Shown: positions 49,417 to 58,369, counted from the first letter of the stretch. The stretch is 64,000 bases of DNA from Verrucomicrobium sp. GAS474 (GCF_900105685.1 NZ_LT629781.1:3646611-3710610); one strand, 5' to 3'. Made by a program: numbers and translations. The notes: a model not told the origin generated them from the sequence alone.

Positions 49417-50271
49417 ATGCTGCACGGTCCCGTCCACCCCCGCATCACCCTGCTCTGGGCCTATCACGGCACCCTTTTCCTCTCCGATTCCTGGATTGAG
49501 GAATTCGAGGTGCAGCCCGGCGTCTTCTTCGTCGAAAGCGGCCTGATCGGCCTCCGCCACGAAGGGAAGGAAACGCTCTGCCGCCCCGGCGACCTCTTCT
49601 TCACCTTCACCGGCCACCGCTCCCAGTTCGCCGCCCCCGGCACCCGCCTCCTCTCCATCGGCTACCAGCTGGGGCTGGTCGACCAGCCGCCGCTCTACGA
49701 TCTTCCCTTCGGCCTCCACGTCCCCAAGAGCCAACGCCGAGCCGCCGACCACGCCCTCCAGGCCGCCTCCGTGGCCCTATGCCGGGCGGTCCATCCGAAA
49801 CTGCGCCATCCCTCCTCGATCCAGAGCTATCCGGAGGAGGCCCCCGACCTCGTCCACCATGCCGCCCGACAGGCCGCCCTCTGGAAATGGCTTACGGTCC
49901 TGATGGCGTGCCTCGAAAAACGGAAGACCACTCCCCGCCCCTTCTCCATTCAGGACTCGACCGTCGGGAAGGTCCGGACCGCCCTCGATAAAAGGCCGCT
50001 GAACAAATCGGCCTCCTCCATCTCAGTCGACCTCGCCCTCAATGTCGGGTGGCGGCGGGTGCAACAGCTTTTCCGGGCCGAGCTGCACATGTCGCCGAGC
50101 CAGTACTTCGAGCGTCGCCGCCTCCGCCACGCCCAGATGCGGTTGAGCGAGGTCGGAGTCTCGGTGAAGGAAGTCGCCTCGGAACTCGGCTTCTCGAGCC
50201 TTTCTCACTTCTCCTTCTGGTTCAAACGCCATTGCGGCTGCGCCCCCCGGGTCTTCCAGACCCGGCTTTAG
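49417..50271 (+). CDS. AraC-family transcriptional regulator, PEP-CTERM-linked
   Basis: 284 residues. N-terminal cupin-like sensor (YHGTLFLSDSWIEEFEVQPGVFF, GLRHEGKETLCRPGDLFFTFTGHR), C-terminal HTH pair: INKSASSISVDLALNVGWRRVQQLFR-like first motif and VSVKEVASELGFSSLSHFSFWFKRH second, then GCAPRVFQTR. Located after the two PEP-CTERM genes on the same strand; whether it controls them is untested. It lacks a clear divergent target. Confidence 0.88.
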   Translation: MLHGPVHPRITLLWAYHGTLFLSDSWIEEFEVQPGVFFVESGLIGLRHEGKETLCRPGDLFFTFTGHRSQFAAPGTRLLSIGYQLGLVDQPPLYDLPFGLHVPKSQRRAADHALQAASVALCRAVHPKLRHPSSIQSYPEEAPDLVHHAARQAALWKWLTVLMACLEKRKTTPRPFSIQDSTVGKVRTALDKRPLNKSASSISVDLALNVGWRRVQQLFRAELHMSPSQYFERRRLRHAQMRLSEVGVSVKEVASELGFSSLSHFSFWFKRHCGCAPRVFQTRL

Positions 50272-50354
50272 AGATTTAGCGATAGACCAATATTAATATA
50301 ATAAAAGTATACCATTTGGTTTTCCATCTCCAACAAGCGGGATAGGTTCGCCCC

Positions 50355-50510
50355 ATGGAGGGCGAGGCATTCCTGATCGGATTTTTCGTGAGCCTCGCCG
50401 CGCTCTTCGTCGTCCTGAACGTCCAATCGCTGCGGGAGCGGAAAACCCTCACCCCGGAGGAGAGGGAAAAGCAGAAGGCCGAGAACGAGGAGATCAGCCG
50501 GGTCTGGTAG
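50355..50510 (+). CDS. Small 51-residue membrane protein
   Basis: A short frame with a single N-terminal helix (AFLIGFFVSLAALFVVLNVQSL) followed by a charged tail (RERKTLTPEEREKQKAENEEISRVW). Codon use is GC-biased as in neighbours, which supports coding. It lies between AraC gene 2 and the deacetylase-like gene; the stretch 50272-50354 is AT-rich (TATTAATATAATAAAAG) and may hold its promoter. Function unknown. Confidence 0.55.
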   Translation: MEGEAFLIGFFVSLAALFVVLNVQSLRERKTLTPEEREKQKAENEEISRVW

Positions 50511-50533
50511 GGCGGGCCGACCCGCTTAAAAAC

Positions 50534-51379
50534 CTAGGGCGTCGCGGCCTTCGTCCCGCCGGCGCGGCTTTCCAGATATTCCGAAGGCGTGATGAAGCGG
50601 GCCCCCTTCGCCGTGAGGAAATCGACGATGGCGACGAAGTTCGCAAAACGGGCGTCGTCCCACTTCCCCGGATGGCCCTGCATCACGAAGCAATCGCGAC
50701 TCCCGACCAACTTCGCATAGGCCCCCTCGACCTTCGCCGGATTCGGGACGAAGGTCGGCTCCTCGATCGTCAGGTCGGTGTGATCGAGGATGAGGAGATG
50801 CGGCGTTGCCGAGGCCGTCTGGGGCTGCCCATAGAGGAAGATCTGGAGATCGGGATCCTCGGAAAGGGCCTTCAGCGTCGCCGCATCGGTCAGGTTGAAG
50901 GGCGGCCCGAAGGCGCGGAAGGTGATCCCCAGCTTGTCCTTGGCCAGCTGCTGCGAGCGGACGAGGTGATCCTTCTGCTGCTCGTAGGAAGGGCCCTTGA
51001 ACTCCCAGAATTGCTTCCCCGCCTCGTCTTTCCACGCCAGGTGGTCGTATCCGTGATTCCAGAACTCGACCAGGCCCGTCTGCTGGAATTCCTTGATCCA
51101 GGCATAATACGATTCCTTCCCCTCGCCCTCCAGGGAATTGCAGATGATCCCGATCGAGAGCTTCAACTGCCGCTCGACGGCGAAGTCCCGCAACTTCTGC
51201 CACCGGCCCAACTCGCCCTTGTATCCATTGAGGTCATCGAGCTTCAGGATGACCGAGAACGGCTTCTCCGCCTTGGCAGCCGGGGCTTCCTCCTGTGCGG
51301 AGAGAAACGGGGCCGTCAGAAAAGCGACGGCCAGCACGACCAAAAAGGGCAAAGAGAAAGGGCGCGGAAAAGCTTTCAC
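50534..51379 (-). CDS. Secreted polysaccharide deacetylase-like protein
   Basis: 281 residues with a signal peptide (FLVVLAVAFLTAPFLSAQ). It starts with VILKLDDLNGYKGEL, where the Asp-Asp resembles the first motif of NodB-fold deacetylases; later VEFWNHGYDHLAWKDE supplies the His of H-x-x-x-H (second motif) and RAFGPPFNLTDAATLKAL the third. It fits the DUF2334/polysaccharide deacetylase superfamily, perhaps acting on a surface glycan; substrate unknown. The end VAIVDFLTAKGARFITPSEYL matches the closing strand of this fold. Confidence 0.8.
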   Translation of the reverse strand: MKAFPRPFSLPFLVVLAVAFLTAPFLSAQEEAPAAKAEKPFSVILKLDDLNGYKGELGRWQKLRDFAVERQLKLSIGIICNSLEGEGKESYYAWIKEFQQTGLVEFWNHGYDHLAWKDEAGKQFWEFKGPSYEQQKDHLVRSQQLAKDKLGITFRAFGPPFNLTDAATLKALSEDPDLQIFLYGQPQTASATPHLLILDHTDLTIEEPTFVPNPAKVEGAYAKLVGSRDCFVMQGHPGKWDDARFANFVAIVDFLTAKGARFITPSEYLESRAGGTKAATP

Positions 51380-51518
51380 GGGTGGGGAAGGACGGAAGCG
51401 AGCCTACCTCGGACAACCACCTCGCGTGAAGCGCCTTGCGATTCTCAGTATAGAATGCCGACCGGCCCAAAAGGCTGAGCCTGTGGGTCCTCATTGAAGA
51501 AGGTCGCCCAAGCTGGAA

Positions 51519-51571
51519 TGATATGTAAAGAAAATGGCGTTTTCTTTACATATCGTGTGGGACATGTAAAA
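51519..51571 (+). promoter_or_regulatory. Palindromic operator and promoter of fic
   Basis: A perfect 15-bp inverted repeat GATATGTAAAGAAAA (51519-51533) and its complement (51539-51553), with a 5-bp spacer; a third ATGTAAA half-site lies at 51563-51569. A possible -35 TTTACA (51544-51549) sits in the right arm and a -10 TAAAAA (51566-51571) overlaps the third half-site, 16 bp apart. Consistent with repression by a dimeric regulator, possibly the Fic protein itself through its C-terminal winged helix. Confidence 0.7.
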
Positions 51572-51590
51572 AACCATTCCGATCCCCTTG

Positions 51591-52676
51591 ATGATGAAGT
51601 CATCTCTTCCTCTCCTCCCCTTGCCCCCATCAGTCCAACTGGAGAGTGCTCCCATCCTGAAGTGCTTAGTCCAGGCGCACCGTCGCCTTGCTGAACTGAA
51701 AGGGGCAGTGACGGCCATCCCGAACGAAGAGATCCTCATTGATACCCTCTCTCTCCGCGAAGCCAAGGACTCCTCCACGATTGAGAACATCATCACGACC
51801 GAGGACGAACTCTTTCAGGCGGACGCCGTCGGCGGCACATTCCAGACCCCCGCGGCGAAGGAGGTCCACAGCTACGCCGCCGCCCTCAAAGTCGGCTTCC
51901 GGCACGTCCGCAAAGAGGGTGTGATCCGGCTCAAGCACATCCTCGAAATCCAGGCGACCCTCGTCGAAAACCGGGCCGGCCTGAGGAAGCTTCCCGGGAC
52001 AGTTCTGAAGAACTCCAACACCGGGGCCGTCGTCTACGAGCCGCCGCAAGATTCAGCGGAGATCGAAAGGCTCATGGGCAACTTCGTCGAACACATGAAC
52101 CGGGATGAGGCGGGCGATCCGGATCCGCTGATCCGCATGGCGATCCTCCACTACCAATTCGAGAGCATCCACCCCTTCTACGACGGGAATGGGCGCACCG
52201 GGCGCATTCTGAACCTCCTCCACCTCGTGCAACACCGGCTCCTCGATCTCCCGGTTCTTTACCTCAGCAGCTACATCGTCCGGCACAAGGAGGCGTACTA
52301 CAGCGGCCTTCAGGCGATCCGCGAGAAGGAAGACTGGGAAGGGTGGATTCTCTTTATGCTTATGGCGATTGAAGCGACAGCTTTGGAGACGCTCATTACA
52401 GTGCAGCACATCAAAAATCTCATTGCCGAGACCAAGCTTCGCCTCCGCACGGAACTCCCCGGGATCTACAGTCAGGATTTGTTGAACAACCTTTTCCGGC
52501 ACCCCTACACGCGAATCGAGTTCGTTGCGCGGGACCTCCGCGTTGTGCGCCTCACGGCAACGAAGTATCTGGAAGCAATGGCGAAGGCCGGAATCGTCGA
52601 GAAGCTGAAAATCGGGCGAAACAGCTACTACGTCAACGTCCCACTGTTTCGGCTGCTGAGCGGCCCGGCAGCCTAG
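51591..52676 (+). CDS. fic: Fic-domain protein (class II, adenylyltransferase-like)
   Basis: A 361-residue protein with an intact FIC core HPFYDGNGRTGR (His194) that transfers AMP from ATP to target hydroxyls. The preceding N-terminal helix has SSTIEN (61-66), matching the (S/T)xxxE(G/N) inhibitory motif placed N-terminally, as in class II Fic proteins, so autoinhibition is expected. The C-terminus (residues about 290-361) looks like a winged helix (RLTATKYLEAMAKAGIVEKLKIG). Start at ATG 51591 or 51594. The region and promoter are somewhat AT-richer than neighbours and the gene lies beside tRNA-Ser. Confidence 0.92.
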   Translation: MMKSSLPLLPLPPSVQLESAPILKCLVQAHRRLAELKGAVTAIPNEEILIDTLSLREAKDSSTIENIITTEDELFQADAVGGTFQTPAAKEVHSYAAALKVGFRHVRKEGVIRLKHILEIQATLVENRAGLRKLPGTVLKNSNTGAVVYEPPQDSAEIERLMGNFVEHMNRDEAGDPDPLIRMAILHYQFESIHPFYDGNGRTGRILNLLHLVQHRLLDLPVLYLSSYIVRHKEAYYSGLQAIREKEDWEGWILFMLMAIEATALETLITVQHIKNLIAETKLRLRTELPGIYSQDLLNNLFRHPYTRIEFVARDLRVVRLTATKYLEAMAKAGIVEKLKIGRNSYYVNVPLFRLLSGPAA

Positions 52677-52727
52677 GGTTCGCCTCCGGCTTTTTTTGAG
52701 GGGGCTTTCCGTCTTGCAGCTCTGCTG

Positions 52728-52816
52728 CGGAGCCGGGGGGATTCGAACCCCCGTTAGGGTTTAACCCCTAAAACAGTTTAGCAAACTGCCGCTTTCAGCC
52801 ACTCAGCCACAGCTCC
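52728..52816 (-). tRNA. tRNA-Ser (anticodon GCU)
   Basis: Folds as a class II tRNA on the minus strand: acceptor GGAGCTG pairs with CGGCTCC (one T-G pair), discriminator G; D arm GGCTGAGTGG; anticodon stem GCAGT/ACTGT with loop TTGCTAA, anticodon GCT; long variable arm (TTTAGGGGTTAAACCCTAA) as expected for serine; T arm GGGGG-TTCGAAT-CCCCC. CCA is not encoded. Reads AGC/AGU. Confidence 0.95.
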
Positions 52817-52864
52817 TTTAGCAGAAAGGACAGATTGCCGCCGTTCGAAAAGACGGCAAGAAAA

Positions 52865-53746
52865 TTAAGCGCGCCCTTCTGACAACGCCTTCCGGCGGAA
52901 GCGAGCGGGGGTCGATTTCATCACTTCCTGGAATTGGCGGACGAAGTAGGAGGGATCGCTGTAGCCGAGGGCCTCGGCCACTTCGTTGACCGATTGAGCG
53001 GTCTCCGTGAGCAGGGAGCAGGCGTGGCTGATCCGTTCCCGGATGAGGTAGGCGGCGGGAGCCATACCGGTGAGGACCTTCACGCGACGCGTCAATTGCG
53101 AGGGGGAGAGGCCGACCCGTTTGGCCAGGCGGGGGACGTCGGTCCCGCCCTTGCGCCCGGCCTCGGCGAGGAATTGGAGAATGCGATCGTCCTGCTTGCG
53201 GGGCGGAGGGGAGGAGGCCTCGCGCCAGAGATGGTGCAGCATCTGGAGGGCCGCCAGCTCGGTCTGCCGCAGGCCGTGCGCGTCGCCCCGCTTGTAGGCG
53301 TCGGTGGCGTGGAGGGCCAGTTCGAGGAAGAAGGCCATGCGGTGGACTTTCCGCCCGGAGAGCCGCGCGAGGGCGTCCTCGGGGACGGGCTGGCGGGGAC
53401 GGGGGAAGAAGTGGACGGAGAAGTTCAGGACCGGCTCCCGCGAGTGGGGCGCGGGACCGCCCGAAATGCGGGAGCCGGGCGGAAAGAGGAAGCAGGTCCC
53501 CGGCTCGAGGACCCAATCGCGCTTCCGGTAGCGGAGCCGCCCCTCGCCCTGGATGAGAAACCAGAAATTGAAATGAGGGGTGGTTGTCTCCCATACCCAG
53601 GGATGGGACGTCGGTCCATGCATGCGCCCGCCGAGGCCGACGATCTCGATCTCGCGGAAGGGAAAGGCGGGGATGACCGAGGAAACCGGGGAAGGCATGG
53701 CCTTCGATCGTGCGCCCGATTGCCGCGCCTGACGATCCTTTTTCAT
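52865..53746 (-). CDS. AraC-family transcriptional regulator, oxidoreductase-linked
   Basis: 293 residues. The N-terminal cupin-like sensor (GPTSHPWVWETTTPHFNFWFLIQGEGRLRYR, EPGTCFLFPPGSRIS) is followed by a long helical linker and the HTH pair: VPRLAKRVGLSPSQLTRRVKVLTG and SVNEVAEALGYSDPSYFVRQFQEVMKSTP. The ATG at 53746 begins MKKDRQARQ; an in-frame ATG at 53698 also fits. It is divergent from the first Gfo/Idh/MocA gene across 80 AT-rich bp and is likely its sugar-responsive regulator. Confidence 0.9.
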   Translation of the reverse strand: MKKDRQARQSGARSKAMPSPVSSVIPAFPFREIEIVGLGGRMHGPTSHPWVWETTTPHFNFWFLIQGEGRLRYRKRDWVLEPGTCFLFPPGSRISGGPAPHSREPVLNFSVHFFPRPRQPVPEDALARLSGRKVHRMAFFLELALHATDAYKRGDAHGLRQTELAALQMLHHLWREASSPPPRKQDDRILQFLAEAGRKGGTDVPRLAKRVGLSPSQLTRRVKVLTGMAPAAYLIRERISHACSLLTETAQSVNEVAEALGYSDPSYFVRQFQEVMKSTPARFRRKALSEGRA

Positions 53747-53826
53747 CCCATGGATGCGTTAAAAATACCATTAAATGCCTAAAGAGTCCGTATCATGGCT
53801 CACTGAAAAATGCTACTTTTCCTGCC

Positions 53827-55008
53827 ATGAAGAACGTCCGTTTCGGTATCATCGGCTTGGGCAACATGGGAGGCGTCCACGCGCGGGCGATCCTGGAGGG
53901 GAAAATCCCCGGCGCAGTCCTCGGCGCGGTCTGCGATATGAATCCGGCAGCCCTCGCCGCCTTTCCCGGTATCCTCTCCTTCTCCGAGAGCGATGCGATG
54001 ATCGCCTCCGGCGCGGTCGATGCCGTCCTGATCGGCACGCCTCATTTCTCCCATACGCCGATCGGGATCGCCGCGCTGAAGGCGGGCCTCCACGTGCTGG
54101 TGGAAAAGCCGATCTCGGTCCACAAGGCCGATTGCGAGAAGCTGATCGCCGCCTACAAGGCGAGCAAGCTCAAGCACCGGAAGCAGGTCTTCGCGGCGAT
54201 GTTCAACCAACGGACCGACCCCTTTTACCTCAAGCTCCGCGAGCTGATCCGAAGCGGCGAGCTCGGTTCCGTCCGCCGCATCCAGTGGACGGTGACGAAC
54301 TGGTTCCGCTCCCAGGCCTACTACAACTCGGGCGGATGGCGCGCCACCTGGGCGGGCGAGGGCGGCGGCGTCCTGCTGAACCAGTGCCCGCACAATCTCG
54401 ACCTCTGGCAGTGGCTCTTCGGGATGCCGGAGAAGGTCCGCGCCTTCGCGGCGCTGGGCCGCTACCATGACATCGAGGTCGAGGACGACGTCACCGCCTA
54501 CCTCTCCTACCGCGACGGCGCGACGGGCGTCTTCATCACCTCGACGGGCGAGGCCCCGGGAACGAACCGCCTCGAGGTCGCCGCCGAGCGGGGCCGCGTG
54601 GTCATCGAGAACGGCCGCTTCAGCTACACGCGGAACGAGGTGCCGATGTCGGAGTTCTCCCGCACCACGCCGCACGGCTTCGAGCGCCCCCCGGTGTGGG
54701 AGGCGACGATCCCGATCAGCGGGAACGGGGAGCAGCACAACGGCATCCTGAAGAACTTCGTCGAGTCGATCCTCGACGGGAAGACCCTCATCGCCCCCGC
54801 CGTCGAGGGCATCCACTCGGTCGAGCTGGCCAACGCCATGCTCCTCTCCTCCTCCGAGGAGGCGACCGTGGCGCTGCCGCTCAGCGGAGCCCGCTATGCG
54901 GCGCTGCTCGAAAAACGGATCGCCGCATCGAAGAAAAGCGCGAAGGCGAAGCCGAAGCCCAAGCTAGCCAAGACGGCGGGGGACTTTTCCAAGTCGTTCA
55001 ATTCCTGA
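53827..55008 (+). CDS. Gfo/Idh/MocA-family oxidoreductase 1
   Basis: 393 residues. N-terminal Rossmann domain NVRFGIIGLGNMGGVHARAIL; the dinucleotide-binding GLGNMG and the family EKPIS motif (HVLVEKPISVHKADCEKL) with its Lys are present, and the C-terminal domain includes AGEGGGVLLNQCPHNLDLWQWLFG, the catalytic HxxD-like region. Such enzymes oxidise or reduce sugars or inositols with NAD(P). A Lys/Ala-rich tail follows. The -10-like TACTTT lies 7 nt before the ATG but no good -35, as expected for an activator-controlled promoter. Confidence 0.9.
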   Translation: MKNVRFGIIGLGNMGGVHARAILEGKIPGAVLGAVCDMNPAALAAFPGILSFSESDAMIASGAVDAVLIGTPHFSHTPIGIAALKAGLHVLVEKPISVHKADCEKLIAAYKASKLKHRKQVFAAMFNQRTDPFYLKLRELIRSGELGSVRRIQWTVTNWFRSQAYYNSGGWRATWAGEGGGVLLNQCPHNLDLWQWLFGMPEKVRAFAALGRYHDIEVEDDVTAYLSYRDGATGVFITSTGEAPGTNRLEVAAERGRVVIENGRFSYTRNEVPMSEFSRTTPHGFERPPVWEATIPISGNGEQHNGILKNFVESILDGKTLIAPAVEGIHSVELANAMLLSSSEEATVALPLSGARYAALLEKRIAASKKSAKAKPKPKLAKTAGDFSKSFNS

Positions 55009-55014
55009 TAGCCT
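54986..55014 (+). promoter_or_regulatory. Putative promoter of oxidoreductase 2, leaderless
   Basis: -35 TTTCCA (54986-54991), 17 bp, -10 TAGCCT (55009-55014), 6 nt, ATG at 55021. Same TAGCCTCCTCC-N-ATG layout as the lipoprotein gene at 11682. Confidence 0.4.
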
Positions 55015-55020
55015 CCTCCC

Positions 55021-56097
55021 ATGCCCCAATCCGAAGGAATGAATTACGCCCCGAAGGGCAAACCGGCGCCGGTGGTGAAGGAAGGCGAGTTCGTCTTCGC
55101 CGCCGTCGGCCTCGACCACGGCCACATCTACGGCCAGTGCAACGGGCTGACCGAGGCGGGGGCCACGCTCCGCGCCGTCTACGATCCCGATCCCGCCAAG
55201 GTCGCCGCCTTCGTGGCGAAGTTCCCCCAGGCGAAGCCGGCCCCCTCCCTCGAGGCGATCCTCGACGATCCGGGGATCCAGCTCGTCGCCGCCGCCGCCG
55301 TGCCGTGCGACCGCGGCCCCCTCGGCGTCCGCGTCATGAAGGCGGGGAAGGATTACTTCACCGACAAGACCCCCTTCACCTCCCTCGACCAGCTCGACCT
55401 CGCCCGCGCGACGGCGGCCCGGACGGGGAAGAAGTACATGGTCTATTACAGCGAGCGGCTCCACGTCGAATGCGCCGTCGCCGCCGGGGACCTCATCGCC
55501 GACGGGGCGATCGGGCGGGTGGTCCAGGTCGCCGGGTTCGGCCCCCATCGCCTCGGCGATCCGGCCTCCCGGCCCGGCTGGTTCTTCGAGAAGGCGAAGT
55601 ACGGCGGCATCCTCTGCGACATCGGCAGCCACCAGATCGAGCAGTACCTCTTCTACTCCGGCGCGCAGGACGCCACCGTCACCGAGGCCGCCGTGGCCAA
55701 CTACGGCAATCCGGGAACGCCTGAACTCGAGGACTACGGCCACGCGAACCTCGTCGGCGACAACGGGACGACGAACCACTTCCGCGTCGATTGGCTCACC
55801 CCCGCCGGGCTCCGCACCTGGGGCGACGGGCGGACGCTGATCCTCGGGACGAAGGGCTACATCGAGCTGCGGAAGTACATCGACGTCGGCCGGGAAGGCG
55901 GCGGCGATCAGCTCTACCTCGTGAACGGCGACGGCGAGAAGCACCTCTCCCTCGCAGGCCAGGTCGGATTCCCGTTCTTCGGGAGGCTGATCGTCGACTG
56001 TCTGAATCGGACCGAGACGGCGATGACGCAGAAGCACGCGTTCAAGGCGGCGGAGTTGTGCCTCAAGGCGCAGATGGCGGCAAAGCGGCTCATGTAG
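55021..56097 (+). CDS. Gfo/Idh/MocA-family oxidoreductase 2
   Basis: 358 residues, a second member of the family 12 bp after the first, so probably in one operon. The Rossmann segment is AAVGLDHGHIYGQCNGLTEAGA, lacking the GxGxxG glycines of oxidoreductase 1; the EKP motif is replaced by FTDKTPFTSLDQLDLA, with Lys kept. The substrate-binding region has LCDIGSHQIEQYLFYSG, the HxxE-like catalytic area. An activity on a different sugar acid is likely; no substrate can be named. Confidence 0.85.
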   Translation: MPQSEGMNYAPKGKPAPVVKEGEFVFAAVGLDHGHIYGQCNGLTEAGATLRAVYDPDPAKVAAFVAKFPQAKPAPSLEAILDDPGIQLVAAAAVPCDRGPLGVRVMKAGKDYFTDKTPFTSLDQLDLARATAARTGKKYMVYYSERLHVECAVAAGDLIADGAIGRVVQVAGFGPHRLGDPASRPGWFFEKAKYGGILCDIGSHQIEQYLFYSGAQDATVTEAAVANYGNPGTPELEDYGHANLVGDNGTTNHFRVDWLTPAGLRTWGDGRTLILGTKGYIELRKYIDVGREGGGDQLYLVNGDGEKHLSLAGQVGFPFFGRLIVDCLNRTETAMTQKHAFKAAELCLKAQMAAKRLM

Positions 56098-56220
56098 CGG
56101 TCTCGAAGGGAGCGGTGTTCAGCACCGAGGAGATAGGCCTGCCACTGGATGCTCCTTCCCATAGCTCGGCCCTCAAGGAGGTTAGATCCCGCGGAGTAGA
56201 GCGGGCTTATGGATTCAAGG

Positions 56221-56318
56221 CCTGCAGGGAGGGGCGCAGCCCCTCTTGCATCTCTAAACGCGGCGGATCGCCTCCCCCTGTACAGGGGATGTACCCGGTC
56301 CCGAAGGGCCGCCCCTCC
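56221..56318 (+). repeat. Dispersed repeat, family B, copy 2
   Basis: The partner of 25701-25790: GAGGGGC-GCA-GCCCCTC (56229-56245), CTTG, GCGGATCGCCTCC (about 56262-56274) and CTGTACAGG (56278-56286), and a GC-rich end with GGGCCG. It abuts the stop of the EamA gene (56320). Bases 56098-56220 between it and oxidoreductase 2 show no gene. Confidence 0.75.
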
Positions 56319-56319
56319 T

Positions 56320-57204
56320 CTAGCTCATCACCAGCCCGATCGAGAACAAGAGCAACGCCGAACCGATGAGCCGCCGCGCCATCACGCCATGGCCGGCTTC
56401 GCCTTCCCGGTTCCCGAACCAGTGGCCGACGATCCAGACGAGGAGGATCGTGGCGAGGGCGCGGAAGTTGTAGACAACGTTGATCGAGGTGGCGTGGCCG
56501 TAGCGGCCGATGGCGTAATAAAGGATCGCCCCCTGCCCCGCCGCGACGACCATTCCCCACATCAGGTACTTCCGCCCCTCCCCCTTCAACGCCCGAAGCG
56601 GGGCGTGGAAGAAGGGGATCAGGCCGAGGGAGAGGAGGGCGCAGACGAGGAAGACGACCGAGCTGAACCGCGCCCCGCCCCAGCCGGGGGCCCATTTCTG
56701 CGCCAGCGTGTCGGTGACGCCGAAGTGGAAGGCGGCCAGGCCCGCCCAGAGCGCCGTCAGCCAGAACTTCCGGCGGGAGCCGTCGGTCGCCTTCCCTCCC
56801 CCGAGCAGGACGAGGGAAAACGCCGTCAGGAAGGCGGCCAGCCAGAGCTTCAGAGGGACGGCGACGCCGATGAGAAGGAGGGTTAGGAGGGCGACGAAGA
56901 TGACCTTCGTCCCGAGGATCGGCGTGGCGATGGAGAGCTCCCCCTTCTCGATGGCGTAGAAGGTGAAGATCTGGCCGATGAAGAAGGTGGCGGCGGCAAT
57001 GACCGGCTGATACCACTTCCCCCACGGCAAGCTCCCGCCCGCCCCCAGCAGGAAGAACGGGAGGCTGAAGACGGCGACCGCCATGTTGCAGACAAAGGCC
57101 GTCCTCCACGGACCGACGCCGTGCGCCGCGGCGCGCTTGATGAAGAGCGTGCCGACGGCGTAGCCGATCCCGGCGATCAGGGGAAGGAGGAGGAAGTGCC
57201 GCAA
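56320..57204 (-). CDS. EamA/DMT-family transporter
   Basis: A 294-residue protein with ten predicted membrane helices and internal duplication, as in drug/metabolite transporters. Helices include FLLLPLIAGIGYAVGTLFIKRAAAHG, VIAAATFFIGQIFTFYAIEKG and VIFVALLTLLLIGVAVPLKLWLAAF. The GELSIATPILGTKVIF segment at the end of helix 4 is typical. The substrate cannot be predicted. It lies 16 bp downstream of recA and probably shares its transcript; its own terminator is not evident. Confidence 0.82.
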   Translation of the reverse strand: MRHFLLLPLIAGIGYAVGTLFIKRAAAHGVGPWRTAFVCNMAVAVFSLPFFLLGAGGSLPWGKWYQPVIAAATFFIGQIFTFYAIEKGELSIATPILGTKVIFVALLTLLLIGVAVPLKLWLAAFLTAFSLVLLGGGKATDGSRRKFWLTALWAGLAAFHFGVTDTLAQKWAPGWGGARFSSVVFLVCALLSLGLIPFFHAPLRALKGEGRKYLMWGMVVAAGQGAILYYAIGRYGHATSINVVYNFRALATILLVWIVGHWFGNREGEAGHGVMARRLIGSALLLFSIGLVMS

Positions 57205-57220
57205 CGGAGGGAGGGGACGG

Positions 57221-58321
57221 TTATTCGGCGGCCTTCGCCTCGGCCGCCGCCTTGCTGCCCTTCGTCACGTGGACCTTCACGCCGATCTTTTCCTTCGTGG
57301 CGGCCTCGATCTTGGCGAAGAGCTCGGGGTTGCCCTTGAGCTCGTTGAGGGCGGCGTCGCGGCCCTGGGCGATCTGGGCCCCCTCGTAGTAGAGCCACGC
57401 GCCCTTCTTCTCGACGACGTTCTGCTCGATCGCGAGGTCGAGGAGGGAGCCGAAGCCGGAGATGCCCTCGTTGTAGAGGATGTCGAACTCGCACTCGGTG
57501 AAGGGCGGGGCGACCTTGTTCTTCACGACCTTCACGCGGGTGCGGTTGCCGTAGACGGTGCCGTCGGCGTGCTTCAGGGCGGCGATGCGGCGGATGTCGA
57601 TGCGGACCGAGGCGTAGAACTTGAGGGCCTTGCCGCCGGGGGTCGTCTCCGGGTTGCCGAACATGACGCCGATCTTCTCGCGGAGCTGGTTGGTGAAGAT
57701 GACGACGGTCTTCGCCTTGCTGATGATCGAGGTGAGCTTGCGGAGGGCGCTGCTCATGAGGCGGGCCTGGGCGCCGACGGTCGAGTCGCCGATCTGGCCT
57801 TCGATTTCGGCCTTCGTGATGAGGGCGGCGACCGAGTCGACGACGATGACGTCGAGGGCGTTCGACTTCAGGAGGGTCTCGACGATGTTCAACGCTTCCT
57901 CGCCCGAGTCGGGCTGGGAGACGAGGAGCTCGTCCATGTTGACGCCGAGCTTCCGGGAATACTGGGGATCGAGGGCGTGCTCGACGTCGATGAAGGCGGC
58001 GTTGCCGCCGAGCTTCTGGGCCTGGGCGATGACGGTGAGGGCCAGGGTCGTCTTGCCCGACGATTCGGGGCCGTAGACCTCGATGATGCGGCCCCGGGGG
58101 AAGCCGCCCGCGCCGAGGGCGTGGTCGATGACGATGGAGCCGGTCGGGATGACGTCGATGGAGAGTTTCGCGTTCTCGTCGCCGAGGCGGACGATGGAAC
58201 CGTCCCCGTATTGCTTCGAGATGGCCTGGAGGGCGAGCTCGAGGTTCTTGTCGCGCACGACGCCGGTCTTCGTTTCGGCTTTCGTCTCGGTTTTGTCGGT
58301 CTTGGTGTCAGCTTTGGCCAT
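57221..58321 (-). CDS. recA: Recombinase RecA
   Basis: The 366-residue ATP-dependent strand-exchange protein of homologous repair. Walker [13 protein letters not shown], Walker [12 protein letters not shown], the L2 loop region [22 protein letters not shown] and the conserved [12 protein letters not shown] are all present. The N-terminus has an unusual Lys/Thr-rich tract ([18 protein letters not shown]). The C-terminal tail ends basic/alanine-rich ([14 protein letters not shown]) rather than strongly acidic. cinA is immediately upstream on the same strand, an order also known from streptococci. A palindrome lies between. Confidence 0.98.
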   Translation of the reverse strand: MAKADTKTDKTETKAETKTGVVRDKNLELALQAISKQYGDGSIVRLGDENAKLSIDVIPTGSIVIDHALGAGGFPRGRIIEVYGPESSGKTTLALTVIAQAQKLGGNAAFIDVEHALDPQYSRKLGVNMDELLVSQPDSGEEALNIVETLLKSNALDVIVVDSVAALITKAEIEGQIGDSTVGAQARLMSSALRKLTSIISKAKTVVIFTNQLREKIGVMFGNPETTPGGKALKFYASVRIDIRRIAALKHADGTVYGNRTRVKVVKNKVAPPFTECEFDILYNEGISGFGSLLDLAIEQNVVEKKGAWLYYEGAQIAQGRDAALNELKGNPELFAKIEAATKEKIGVKVHVTKGSKAAAEAKAAE

Positions 58322-58369
58322 AATCGTGTTCAGTGAGGGGTGTCGTTATTTTGCGTTTTTTCGCGGTTC

